Of a stretch of 64,000 bases of DNA, positions 55,203 to 64,000 are shown piece by piece. The notes under the pieces are model-generated. The model worked only from the letters and a program-made list of their open reading frames with translations, made no database searches and was not told where the DNA came from. Position numbers and translations under genes: made by a program. The first letter of the stretch is position 1. Each line of letters opens with the position of its first letter. Where the stretch lies: contig NZ_JBBMQQ010000003.1 of the NCBI RefSeq assembly GCF_038900095.1, positions 563,602 to 627,601 on the forward strand, read 5' to 3'. This stretch comes from Hoeflea sp038900095. GTDB taxonomy: Bacteria > Pseudomonadota > Alphaproteobacteria > Rhizobiales > Rhizobiaceae.

Positions 55203-55861
55203 TGGCATTGCTCAAACGCGATCTGGCGATTGCCACCCGTTCGGGTGGGGCTGCGATGCTGGGCGTGCTGTTCTTTCTCGCCGTGGTGGCGGTGATTCCC
55301 TTCGGCATCGGCCCGGATCTCAACCTGCTGGCGCGGATCGGCCCGGCGATCCTGTGGATCGGGGCGCTGCTGGCCTCGCTCCTGGGTCTCGACCGGCTGT
55401 TCCAGGCCGACCGGGAAGACGGATCGCTCGACATGCTGGTGATGCAGGACTGGTTTGTGCTGGTGCTGACGGTTTTCGTCAAAAGCCTGGCCCACTGGCT
55501 CGCCACCGGCCTGCCGCTGGTGCTGGCCGCACCGTTGCTGGGGCTGCTGATGAACATGAGCGCCACCTCCACCGGGGCGGTGATGCTGACGCTGCTGGTC
55601 GGCACGCCGGCGATCTCCTTCATCGGCGCGGTGGGGGCCGCGGTGGCCGTGGTGCTGCCGCGCGGCGGGCTGCTGGTGTCGATCCTGATCCTGCCGCTGG
55701 CGATCCCGATCCTGATCTTTGGAGTGAGCGCATCCTACGCGGCGGTGACCGATCCCGATCCGTTCCTGCCGCCGTTCATGATCCTGTCGGCGATCGCGCT
55801 GTTTTTCGCGGCGCTTGGCCCGGTGGCGGCGGCGGCGGCGCTCAAGGGAGCATCCGATTGA
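55199..55861 (+). CDS. ccmB: heme exporter permease CcmB
   Basis: The 220-residue protein has six membrane helices and the family start ALLKRDLAIATRSGGAAMLG. It also has DREDGSLDMLVMQDWFVLVL. The ATG overlaps the ccmA stop (ATGA), so translation is coupled. Works with CcmA, CcmC and CcmD. Confidence 0.95.
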   Translation: MMALLKRDLAIATRSGGAAMLGVLFFLAVVAVIPFGIGPDLNLLARIGPAILWIGALLASLLGLDRLFQADREDGSLDMLVMQDWFVLVLTVFVKSLAHWLATGLPLVLAAPLLGLLMNMSATSTGAVMLTLLVGTPAISFIGAVGAAVAVVLPRGGLLVSILILPLAIPILIFGVSASYAAVTDPDPFLPPFMILSAIALFFAALGPVAAAAALKGASD

Positions 55862-55905
55862 TTTGTCGCATTGAAACCGGACGCGGCAAGGATTAGAAAA
55901 AAGCC

Positions 55906-56667
55906 ATGAGTGACACCACCATTTCCCAGGGCTGGTTTACGAGCCTTGCCAATCCGACCCGGTTTCTCGCCCTTTCCGGGCGAATCCTGCCGTATCTTGC
56001 GACGGCGGCCGTGCTGTCGCTGGCAATCGGGCTGTACATGTCGTTTGCCTCGCCGGAAGATTACCAGCAGGGCATGACGGTCAGGATCATGTTCATCCAC
56101 GTGCCGGCGGCGTGGCTGGCCATGATGTGCTATTCGGTGATGGCGATTGCCTCGATCGGAACGCTGGTCTGGCGGCATCCGCTGGCCGACGTCGCGGCCA
56201 AGACGGCGCTGCCGATCGGTGCCGCGTTCACCTTCCTGTCGCTGCTCACCGGCTCGCTCTGGGGCCGGCCGATGTGGGGCACCTGGTGGGTGTGGGACGC
56301 GCGGCTGACCTCGGTGTTCGTGCTTTTCCTGATGTATCTGGGGCTGATGGCGCTGCACAAGGCGATGGATGATCCGGCCCGCGCGGCGCGGCCTGCGGCG
56401 GTGCTGACGCTTGTGGGGTTCATCAATATCCCGATCATCAAATTCTCGGTCGAATGGTGGAACACGCTGCACCAGCCGGCCAGCGTGATGCGGCTGGACG
56501 GGCCGACCATTCACCCGTCGATGCTTTATCCCCTTTTGGTGATGGCGCTTGCCTATACCCTGATCTTTTTCACCCTTCACCTGATGGCGATGCGCAACGA
56601 GATCCTGCGGCGCCGGGTGCAGGCAATGCGGCGCAGTGCGGCGCAAGCAATAGGCGGCGGTGCGTGA
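55906..56667 (+). CDS. ccmC: heme exporter protein CcmC
   Basis: The 253-residue membrane protein has six helices and the heme-binding WWD segment GRPMWGTWWVWDARLTSVF. Flanking histidines lie in MFIHVPAAW and STLHQPA-like (NTLHQPASVM). It delivers heme to CcmE in the periplasm. It follows ccmB after 44 bases and is translationally close to ccmD. Confidence 0.95.
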   Translation: MSDTTISQGWFTSLANPTRFLALSGRILPYLATAAVLSLAIGLYMSFASPEDYQQGMTVRIMFIHVPAAWLAMMCYSVMAIASIGTLVWRHPLADVAAKTALPIGAAFTFLSLLTGSLWGRPMWGTWWVWDARLTSVFVLFLMYLGLMALHKAMDDPARAARPAAVLTLVGFINIPIIKFSVEWWNTLHQPASVMRLDGPTIHPSMLYPLLVMALAYTLIFFTLHLMAMRNEILRRRVQAMRRSAAQAIGGGA

Positions 56668-56668
56668 C

Positions 56669-56842
56669 ATGATGAGCCATGAAGCCTTTGTTTTCCTCTC
56701 CTATGCGGCAACCGCGCTGACGCTCGCCGGATTGCTGATCGGCATCCTGCTTGACGGGCGGGCGCGGCGGCGCGAACTGGCCGAGCTCGAGGCGCAGGGC
56801 GTGCGGCGGCGCTCGAAGGCAGCCGGCGGGGTCACGCGATGA
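56669..56842 (+). CDS. ccmD: heme exporter protein CcmD
   Basis: The 57-residue single-helix protein (HEAFVFLSYAATALTLAGLL then a highly basic tail RARRREL) stabilises CcmC-CcmE. A GTG at 56660 would overlap the ccmC end by eight bases; the ATG at 56669 just after the stop is the simpler choice. Its stop overlaps the start of ccmG as ATGA. Confidence 0.9.
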   Translation: MMSHEAFVFLSYAATALTLAGLLIGILLDGRARRRELAELEAQGVRRRSKAAGGVTR

Positions 56843-57450
56843 GCGAAAAGACCAATGACGAGACCGGTTCCGCAGCTTCGGGCCGGCGGCGACGGCTGAT
56901 TGCGTTCTTGCCGCTGGTGCTGTTCATCGCACTGTCGGGCGTGTTTCTCTACCAGCTCGGCTCGGGCAAGGATGCCAGCGAAATTCCCTCGGTGCTGATC
57001 GGCACCAAGGCGCCGTCGCTCGATCTGCCGCCGCTGGAAGGGCTGAGCGCCAATGGCGCACCGGTGCCGGCGCTGACCGATGCGGCAATCAGGGGCAAGC
57101 TGGCGCTGGTCAATGTCTGGGCCTCCTGGTGCGTGCCCTGCCGGCAGGAGCATCCGGTGCTGCTGGAGCTGTCGCGCGATCCGCGGATCACGCTTGTCGG
57201 CATCAACTACAAGGACAAGAACGACAACGCGCTGAGGTTCCTGGCCGAACTGGGCAATCCGTTTGCCGCCGTCGGCATCGATCCGGCCGGCAAGTCGGCG
57301 ATCGACTGGGGCGTTTACGGTATTCCGGAAACCTACCTGGTGGCGTCCGACGGCACCATCCTGTTCAAGCAGATCGGTCCGTTCACGGTTGAAAGCCTGC
57401 GCGACAAGCTGTTGCCGGCGATCGAGAAGGCGATGACGCCTTCAAGCTGA
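56839..57450 (+). CDS. ccmG: thiol:disulfide interchange protein CcmG/DsbE
   Basis: The 203-residue membrane-anchored thioredoxin-fold protein reduces apocytochrome c before heme attachment. The N-terminal anchor is at ~20-40, and the active site WASWCVPC has C98 and C101. The family GVYGIPETYLV supplies the cis-proline loop. It overlaps ccmD by four bases. The remaining ccm genes (E, F, H) are not in the window. Confidence 0.95.
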   Translation: MSEKTNDETGSAASGRRRRLIAFLPLVLFIALSGVFLYQLGSGKDASEIPSVLIGTKAPSLDLPPLEGLSANGAPVPALTDAAIRGKLALVNVWASWCVPCRQEHPVLLELSRDPRITLVGINYKDKNDNALRFLAELGNPFAAVGIDPAGKSAIDWGVYGIPETYLVASDGTILFKQIGPFTVESLRDKLLPAIEKAMTPSS

Positions 57451-57518
57451 CGGGTTTTTGCCGCGTTGCCCGCGCACAGGTCTCGCCGTGAGCCGGTCCC
57501 GGCGCTATCCTTGCCGGC

Positions 57519-58046
57519 ATGAACACACCCAAATCCTTCCGCCGCCTGGTTCCTGACGGCGATACCCATGAACGCGATGTCTGCAGCACCTGCGGCTTCG
57601 TCAATTACCAGAACCCGCGCATCGTCGTCGGATCGGTGGTCCGGCACGAGGGCAAGGTGCTGCTCTGCCGCCGCGCCATCGAGCCGCGCCGCGGCTTCTG
57701 GACCGTGCCGGCGGGTTATCTCGAACTTAACGAAACGCCCGAAGACGGCGCCCGCCGCGAGGCGCGGGAAGAAGCGCTGGCCGATCTGCAACTCGGCGAA
57801 TTGCTGGCGATCTATTCCGTCCCGCACTTAAGCCAGGTGCAACTGATCTGGCGCGCCGAACTCATCGATCCGGGCGCAGGTGCCGCGCTGTTCGGCATCG
57901 GCGAGGAAAGCCTCGAGGTGGCGCTGTTCGACTGGGACAAGCTGCCGGTCGACGAGATCGCCTTTCCGACGGTGCACTGGATGCTGGGGCATGAGCGCGA
58001 GGTGATGGCGAAGGGCTATTCCGGGCCGTTCGGGAATGCGGGGTGA
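57519..58046 (+). CDS. NUDIX hydrolase with N-terminal zinc ribbon
   Basis: The 175-residue hydrolase has the zinc-ribbon half CSTCGFVNYQNPRIVV, as in NudC-like proteins, and the NUDIX box GYLELNETPEDGARREAREE. Substrates may be NADH-, ADP-ribose- or flavin-type diphosphates. Its last 32 coding bases (58013-58044) are repeated exactly at 59383-59414 beyond the RhuM gene, at the end of a broken second copy. Confidence 0.9.
   Translation: MNTPKSFRRLVPDGDTHERDVCSTCGFVNYQNPRIVVGSVVRHEGKVLLCRRAIEPRRGFWTVPAGYLELNETPEDGARREAREEALADLQLGELLAIYSVPHLSQVQLIWRAELIDPGAGAALFGIGEESLEVALFDWDKLPVDEIAFPTVHWMLGHEREVMAKGYSGPFGNAG
58013..58044 (+). repeat. 32-bp direct repeat, left copy (NUDIX 3' end)
   Basis: The 32 bases beginning GGGCTATTCCGGGCCG and ending GCGGGGT are identical to 59383-59414, in the same orientation 1,370 bases away. 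The pair encloses the RhuM-family gene. Confidence 0.9.
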
Positions 58047-58094
58047 TTTCACGCGTTAGCTGTTCGTCTTTCGACATGCATCCTTTCAAAGGGA

Positions 58095-58136
58095 TACAGC
58101 GTCCTTTGCGCATCCAATTGGATGCGCGGCGCTGTA
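58095..58136. repeat. nested palindromic intergenic element
   Basis: The perfect 20-base palindrome GCGCATCCAATTGGATGCGC (58108-58127) is enclosed by TACAGCG (58095-58101) and CGCTGTA (58130-58136), giving one long hairpin. From memory, similar elements with a CGCTGTA outer stem and a GC-palindrome core are scattered in rhizobial intergenic regions, like REP sequences. It lies between the convergent NUDIX and RhuM genes and may act as terminator for both. Confidence 0.65.
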
Positions 58137-58165
58137 GCGCGGATAAATGCGGCAAGCGGAGTTGA

Positions 58166-59194
58166 TCAACGTGGTCGCTTCGGCAGTCTTTTCGCTTCCT
58201 GGGCCAAAGCGGCAATCTGTTCATCGGCTTTTTGCTGTCGTTCTAGCTTCCGTTGCGCATCGAACTTTTCATACTGCTCCTCTGCGCGCACCTTCGCATT
58301 TGAAGCGCTGACTCGTCCGCCGGTCCGCAGAACAGCTCGCCCCAGCTGCTGCAATTGTTGTTCGAGAAGATCTTGAGCATCCTGCATCACCACAAGCCTA
58401 CCCATATCGAGCTGATCTTCAAAAATGTCGAGCAGGATGCTGGTGAGCCGATTGAGCTCCTTGATTTCACCCTCGGCCAGATAGTTTTTCGAAATACCTA
58501 CATCTGCCTTGCGGATATTGTCATACGGCCAAGTTCGCAGTCCCATGTTCTCAGCGGTATGGTCGGCTCTGGATGCAATGATTTCCGCGGGTGTGTGGGA
58601 GGTGACGGCATAGACCAGCTTGGCCTGGGTTTTTTGGTAAAAATCACGTGCCATTTCAGTGCTGCCATCATAGTCTTGGCACAGTGCACAAATCTGGCGA
58701 AGCTCGCGGTAGAGATTGGCTTCGTCCGAGCGAATATCGCGGATAATTTCGCGAAGTTCAGCAATTCGATCTGCATTATCGGGTTGCTTGAGCCGGGAGG
58801 AATCGACGACGAATCCCTTTTTGGCGAACTGCACAAGAATTCCCGTGGCCCAGCGGCGGAAAAGTGTGGCTTGCGCGGATGAAACCCGGTAGCCAACGGA
58901 GATGACAGCGTCGAGGTTGTACAACGTCGCTGGACGGCCGGTGGTTGTTTGCACTTTTTGCAAAGAACTCGGTTCGTCGAGTTCGCCCTCTTCGAAAATG
59001 TTGGATAAGTGCCGAGAAATCACTGAAACATCGCGCCCAAATAACTGGCCGATCTGCGCCTGCGTCATCCAGAGGGTTTCACCCTCGAAGCGGATATCCA
59101 GTTTCAATCCCTTGTCTGAACCATAAACCAGAAACCGGTCGCCGGTTTCGACGTCCTCAATCAGGTGGACTGGTCCATTTTTATCATCGCTCAT
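58166..59194 (-). CDS. RhuM family protein
   Basis: The 342-residue protein has the RhuM core: a winged-helix-like LWMTQAQIGQLFGRDVSVIS, then NIFEEGELDEPSSLQKVQTT, TGRPATLYNLDAVISVGYRV and a helical, coiled C-terminus rich in Glu/Gln/Lys. RhuM is named from a Salmonella pathogenicity island and recurs near restriction-modification and defence genes, but its function is unsettled. Here it stands alone. ATG at 59194 starts MSDDKNGP; the longer upstream frame runs through NUDIX relic DNA and is rejected. Base composition is clearly less GC-rich than the neighbours, and the site is bounded by NUDIX-derived repeats, all suggesting transfer. Confidence 0.88.
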   Translation of the reverse strand: MSDDKNGPVHLIEDVETGDRFLVYGSDKGLKLDIRFEGETLWMTQAQIGQLFGRDVSVISRHLSNIFEEGELDEPSSLQKVQTTTGRPATLYNLDAVISVGYRVSSAQATLFRRWATGILVQFAKKGFVVDSSRLKQPDNADRIAELREIIRDIRSDEANLYRELRQICALCQDYDGSTEMARDFYQKTQAKLVYAVTSHTPAEIIASRADHTAENMGLRTWPYDNIRKADVGISKNYLAEGEIKELNRLTSILLDIFEDQLDMGRLVVMQDAQDLLEQQLQQLGRAVLRTGGRVSASNAKVRAEEQYEKFDAQRKLERQQKADEQIAALAQEAKRLPKRPR

Positions 59195-59254
59195 AGAAAA
59201 TCCTACTCTTCTGAATGAGAACATTATAGCAACAAAAAACTGTGTCGGCATCCT

Positions 59255-59416
59255 TCGTGTTCGGCGCCGGAGAAGAAAGGCTGCGAAGTGCAGCTGTTCG
59301 ACTGGGATGCTCTGCCGATGGACGAGATTGCCTTTCCGACCGTACACTGGATGCTCCGCCACGAGCGCAAGGTGCAGCGCGAGGGCTATTCCGGGCCGTT
59401 CGGGAATGCGGGGTAG
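59255..59416 (+). pseudogene. broken second NUDIX hydrolase 3' fragment
   Basis: After a one-base shift near 59282, the DNA encodes EVQLFDWDALPMDEIAFPTV followed by HWMLRHERKVQREGYSGPFG and a stop. It parallels the C-terminus of the intact NUDIX protein (VALFDWDKLPVDEIAFPTVH) with moderate divergence. The N-terminal two thirds are missing; rhuM occupies that position on the other strand. It looks like the remnant of a tandem paralogue or of an alternative 3' end brought in with the insertion. Confidence 0.8.
59383..59414 (+). repeat. 32-bp direct repeat, right copy
   Basis: Identical to 58013-58044 while the flanking NUDIX-like DNA is diverged. Beyond it, both copies run into a GGGGTGATTT sequence, immediately after the left copy and a few bases after the right one. 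Confidence 0.9.
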
Positions 59417-59926
59417 GGTTGGGGTGATTTATCGCTGGAGAATGGATCATTGCTAAGAGGCGGAGCGGCGGTGACAGGAGTGTTGATCAACGGCAAGAAC
59501 GGGCGGGGAGCGGACTTTGCAAATCTGACACTAAAAGCGGTCGACCCGGCCAAACCACGCAAAGTCGGTCATTGTGTGCGTCGAACGACCCTGCACGATC
59601 ATGATGTGAAGTCGGCATCTACCGAACAGGCACGGAACAATTTGGAGTGCGCAGCTCCCATTGTCGCGAATTGAGCGATTGCAATCGCAAGCATGCAAGA
59701 GCCGTCTTCACATCGGGCAGTGCTCCTCGCTTCCTAAACACACCCTTGACAGACGCACAAGAAACAATGTTTACAGCTACTTGCTTGAAGAGCTGTGGCG
59801 ACACGACCTGCGCCACTAAAATGCCCAGCACGTCCTTAATGTGTTTGGGTCCGGGCAACACGGTCGAAACCTGTGGCATCCTTGGTTGGGCGCTGCATTT
59901 CGAAATGTTGTAAAAAATTGGCCAAA
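59417..59926. other. 510-base stretch without recognised gene
   Basis: No conserved frame is recognised. It holds a 14-base palindrome GCGATTGCAATCGC at 59675-59688 and a TTGACA at about 59748, which could be the -35 element for the autotransporter gene (a weak GTTTAC follows at 17 bases). Composition is less GC-rich than in flanking core genes, consistent with accessory DNA continuing from the RhuM insertion. Confidence 0.4.
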
Positions 59927-61939
59927 ATGAAAATGAACCAACGCAATGCCTATCCTGGGTACCTTGGCCTTGTCTGCGCTACCCTGCTTGCCCTCACATC
60001 CCCCGCAACGGCCTTTGATGCACCAGCGCGGATCGACCGGAATTTGAGCCTTAGTGCCGGATGCGGCTTGACGGCCTTCGTCGATAATACTGGGGGCGGA
60101 TTGGCATCTGTACGCGTCAGACCTTTGGGTGTTGGTGCCACGCAAACCCAAGCGGCAGGGGGAGGAAGCTTTTTTAATGGTGGTATAAGCTCCACTTTTT
60201 CCGCAATAACAGCTGCGAACCTGGAAGCGAACTGCAGTCTTGCAGATGTGACTAACCTTGTTCAACAAGGCGCCTCAGGAACCTATGCTGCCGATGCTTA
60301 TATCGGGGTTACATTTGAAGCGACACGTACCAGCGACGGTGATCGCTACGCCTACCGTGCCGAAATCAGCGGGGCAACGGGAACGACCGTTACGGCCAGC
60401 CAAACCCTGGTCAATGCGGCACCAACGGTAACGCTCGGCACCCCCACCGGGCCCGATGGCAGCGGAAATTATACCGTGATCGCCACGTTGTCTGAAAACA
60501 GCCCCGATTTCACAGCCGGTAGCCTGACGTTGACAAACGCCACCGCGACAGTGTCCGGCAGCGGCAGCAGTTACACCATTGTCCTGACCCCGGCGGCGAC
60601 CGGAGCGGTCAGTGCGTCAGTCGCAAAGGGAGCCTTTACTGACAACGCAGGGCTTGGAAATTGGGTCGCCTCAAATGAAGTGGCATTTTCAGCTGATCTC
60701 ACCGCGCCAACGGTCAGTATTTCGTCATCCAGCACAACCGTTGCCGGAGCAGCGACAGTTGAGATTACAGCCACCTTTTCCAAGGCTGTGATCGGTTTTG
60801 CCGCAAGCGACATTTCTGTTTCCAACGGCTCGGTTACGAAGCTTTCAGGAAGCGGTGCGGACTATCTCGCAACGATCTCGACAACTGGCAAAGGCGATAC
60901 CGAAGTCTCGATTCCAGCTGGCAGCGTGACGGATGCGGCAGGAAACGCCAACACGGCATCGAACACCCTGTCCATTGCCAACGCCGCTGTTGAGGAAACG
61001 CAAAAAATCATTGCAAGGTTCATGCACTCGCGGGCGACACAGTTGGTCGCAAACCAGCCGAATCTCACCGGGTTTCTGTCCGGGAGCAGCACCAGTGCCC
61101 TCGACTTGACCGCGAAAAGGGGTAGAGGCGGCTTTGACTTCGCCAGTGCGCCTGGCGCCGCCAATGACAATGACAATGACAATAATCATCACGTCTGGGC
61201 AAGGTTGAGCGGCTCCTGGACAGAAGAGGGTACGAGTAGAACCCGCTATGCCTTCGGTGTCATAGGGAGCCACGTCAAATTGTCTCCCAATCTGCTGGTT
61301 GGCGGGATGATTGAAGTAGACTTTCTGAGCCAGAAGGACGAGGCGGCCCGCATTGACGGCCAAGGCTGGCTGACCGGCCCATATTTCGTGGCGCGCAGCC
61401 CGGTGCATCCATTGTTCCTTGAAGGCAGGTTTCTTTATGGTCAGACGAAGAACACTATCTCGCCCTTTGGAACCTATTCGGACAGGTTTAAGACACAAAG
61501 GCTGCTGACACAGCTCAAGGTAACCGGAGAAGCCCGCCGGGGGCGGACAACATGGATGCCTTCAGTTCAGCTTTCCTACACAAGCGATACCCAGAGGGCC
61601 TATACCGACGGGCTTGGCAACTCTGTTCCAGAGCAAGGTGTTGAATTGATCCAGGCCGAACTTGGCCTCGATGTCCGCCATCAGCTCCGTCTGCCAAGAA
61701 ACAGCGGCGCATTGGAACTGACCGGCGGCCTCGCTTATGTCGGCTCATCTAACAGGGGGTCAGGACATGCGTCTCTGGTTGTGCCGGAGTATGCGGATGG
61801 CCATGGCAAAGTGAAAGCGGGAGCAAATTACACGCTGCCCAATGGAGCGGTTTTGGCGGTGGACGTCTACAATGAAGGCATTGGCGCCGCCGGCTATGAA
61901 AGCTATGGGGTGCAATTCGGATTCGACCTGAGGTTCTGA
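59927..61939 (+). CDS. autotransporter-barrel protein with bacterial Ig-like domain
   Basis: The 670-residue surface protein has a signal peptide (YLGLVCATLLALTSPATAF) and a Ser/Thr/Ala-rich passenger. The passenger includes a bacterial Ig-like domain at ~250-345 (TVSISSSSTTVAGAATVEIT, SKAVIGFAASDISVSNGSV) and a preceding related repeat. A linker with NDNDNDNNHH follows. The C-terminal ~250 residues form an autotransporter beta-barrel ending in phenylalanine (FGFDLRF). ATG at 59927 or 59933 both fit; no clear ribosome site. It probably displays an adhesin-like domain at the outer membrane. It lies beside the RhuM region and may be part of the same accessory segment. Confidence 0.8.
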   Translation: MKMNQRNAYPGYLGLVCATLLALTSPATAFDAPARIDRNLSLSAGCGLTAFVDNTGGGLASVRVRPLGVGATQTQAAGGGSFFNGGISSTFSAITAANLEANCSLADVTNLVQQGASGTYAADAYIGVTFEATRTSDGDRYAYRAEISGATGTTVTASQTLVNAAPTVTLGTPTGPDGSGNYTVIATLSENSPDFTAGSLTLTNATATVSGSGSSYTIVLTPAATGAVSASVAKGAFTDNAGLGNWVASNEVAFSADLTAPTVSISSSSTTVAGAATVEITATFSKAVIGFAASDISVSNGSVTKLSGSGADYLATISTTGKGDTEVSIPAGSVTDAAGNANTASNTLSIANAAVEETQKIIARFMHSRATQLVANQPNLTGFLSGSSTSALDLTAKRGRGGFDFASAPGAANDNDNDNNHHVWARLSGSWTEEGTSRTRYAFGVIGSHVKLSPNLLVGGMIEVDFLSQKDEAARIDGQGWLTGPYFVARSPVHPLFLEGRFLYGQTKNTISPFGTYSDRFKTQRLLTQLKVTGEARRGRTTWMPSVQLSYTSDTQRAYTDGLGNSVPEQGVELIQAELGLDVRHQLRLPRNSGALELTGGLAYVGSSNRGSGHASLVVPEYADGHGKVKAGANYTLPNGAVLAVDVYNEGIGAAGYESYGVQFGFDLRF

Positions 61940-62187
61940 ACGATCCGTTTCCCCATGATGTTCAGGCAAACCTGATCTTCAGATTGTGGCCAGTTCGAAA
62001 CCAGTGGCGAAGTGTTTGACGATGGGAAGAACCTATGGTGACTTCGCTGCGGTGCAAATGTCGTGATTGGGCTGTAAGCGGTCGTTGAACGTAATTTGCG
62101 TCGACGGCAGCAATGGGCCGAAAATTCCGGCACAGTTCACAATCCGAAGAACGCGAACGCCTTCAAACAAGCATCAGGTGTCTTCAG

Positions 62188-62912
62188 TTACCCCTTCGCT
62201 TCTTCCGCGTCCTCATCGGGCAGCGCGTGGCGTTGCATCAGCGGCAGTTGCGCCAGTGTGAACAGGATCGACAGCGGCATGTTGCCCCAGAGCTTGAAGC
62301 CGACCCAGAAATCGGTCGAGAAATTGCGCCAGATGAACTCGTTGACCACGGCCATGATCAGGAAATAAAGCCCCCAGCGCATGGTCAGGATGCGCCAGCC
62401 TTCGGCGTCGAGCTTGAAGGCGGAATCGAATACGTAGCCCAGGAACGACTTGCCGAAGAACAGCCCGCCGAGCAGGATCACGCCAAACATGGTGTTGATG
62501 ATGGTCGGCTTGATCTTGAAGAAGGTTTCGTCCTGCAGCCAGAAGCCGAGCGCGCCGAAAACGAAGACGATCCCGGCCGAGAGAATCGGCATGATCGGCA
62601 GCGTGCGCAGCTTGAGCCACGAGATGGTCAGGGCGATGGCGGTCGCGGCCATGAAGAAGGCGCTGGCCACGAAGATCGGCTTGCCGAGCGCCTCGAGCAG
62701 CGGATATTGCTCGGTCAGCCATTCGGCCTTGGCATTGGCAAAGAAAAACACCAGCAGCGGGCCCAGTTCCAGGGCCAGCTTGAGCAGCGGATTGATGCGC
62801 TTGCGCTCGGGATCGCCCGGTTCGCGCTCGAAGATATGGGTCTCGTGGTCTGCAGCCTGATCGGCAGCCCCGGCTTCGGGTTGCTTGCGGTTTCCGTGTT
62901 CAGTTGGGGCGG

Positions 62913-62916
<4 letters not shown>
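62188..62916 (-). CDS. yciB: inner membrane-spanning protein YciB (septation protein A)
   Basis: The 242-residue protein has five to six membrane helices and the YciB core KLALELGPLLVFFFANAKAE, KPTIINTMFGVILLGGLFFG and MRWGLYFLIMAVVNEFIWRN. The first ~40 residues are a charged extension. YciB affects envelope integrity and septation. Its ATG overlaps the ftsY stop (ATGA), so the two are co-translated. Convergent with the autotransporter gene; the 248 bases between hold no recognised feature. Confidence 0.94.

Positions 62917-64000
<1,084 letters not shown>

Noticed and set aside
54558..57450. Incomplete ccm cluster as a degraded system
   Set aside because: ccmABCDG is intact with overlapping genes. 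In alphaproteobacteria ccmE, ccmF and ccmH are usually encoded elsewhere.

Overview
The window is GC-rich chromosomal DNA from an alphaproteobacterium. Gene order and content point to the Hyphomicrobiales (Rhizobiales), most likely a Rhizobiaceae/Phyllobacteriaceae relative; a Hoeflea-like marine genus is a guess. Supporting markers are tesB-glnK-amtB-ftsK synteny, the hemC-hemD-mitofilin-hemY string divergent from tsaD, an IalB-like protein, DUF2794, and a leader resembling the Rhizobiales ybhL RNA motif. Most of the window is core housekeeping sequence. No tRNA, rRNA, CRISPR array, integrase or intact insertion sequence was found.

Layout. 1-5.7 kb: a ubiquinone hydroxylase cut by the window edge, tesB, and two consecutive glnK-amt modules, each with a sigma-54-like promoter. 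5.8-14.9 kb: ftsK, a LolA-like carrier, xthA, a cAMP-receptor-like protein, an OmpR-type regulator, an L,D-transpeptidase-like protein, a BrnTA toxin-antitoxin pair in AT-rich DNA, a methyltransferase, an EVE protein and a YciI protein. 15-22 kb: tsaD divergent from hemC-hemD-COG4223-hemY-terB. 22-36 kb: an MFS transporter, yggT, DUF167, ppa, acetyltransferases, typA, a PhoD-type phosphatase, a VOC protein, an M3 oligopeptidase, argG, an SDR and a LysE exporter. 36-44 kb: rlmN, a YafY regulator with a divergent small protein, TetR, IalB, an ECF sigma factor followed by an IS5-type transposase relic, AraC/GyrI, DUF1232, a pterin dehydratase, a low-molecular-weight phosphatase and ThpR. 44-58 kb: the tesA-like esterase/ybbA/ybbP set, a Bax-inhibitor protein with a structured leader, PAT-like GNAT, DUF2794, DUF1223, acnA, ccmABCDG and a NUDIX hydrolase. 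58-64 kb: a RhuM-family gene inserted between an intact NUDIX gene and a broken second NUDIX 3' end, an Ig-like/autotransporter-barrel protein, yciB and the 3' part of ftsY.

How the genes work together. The glnK-amt modules form a nitrogen-scavenging unit. The hem genes make and process tetrapyrroles, and ccmABCDG exports heme and reduces apocytochrome c. The esterase and YbbAP genes form a conserved envelope module. YciB and FtsY overlap by ATGA and concern the inner membrane.

The places most likely to hold something new are accessory or non-coding. They are the RhuM insertion between NUDIX copies (58.0-59.4 kb), an orphan terminator after about 430 bases without a recognised gene (50.1-50.6 kb), the 18-bp inverted repeat between tsaD and hemC, the YafY/small-protein operator, and the ECF sigma factor whose expected anti-sigma gene is replaced by a transposase relic.
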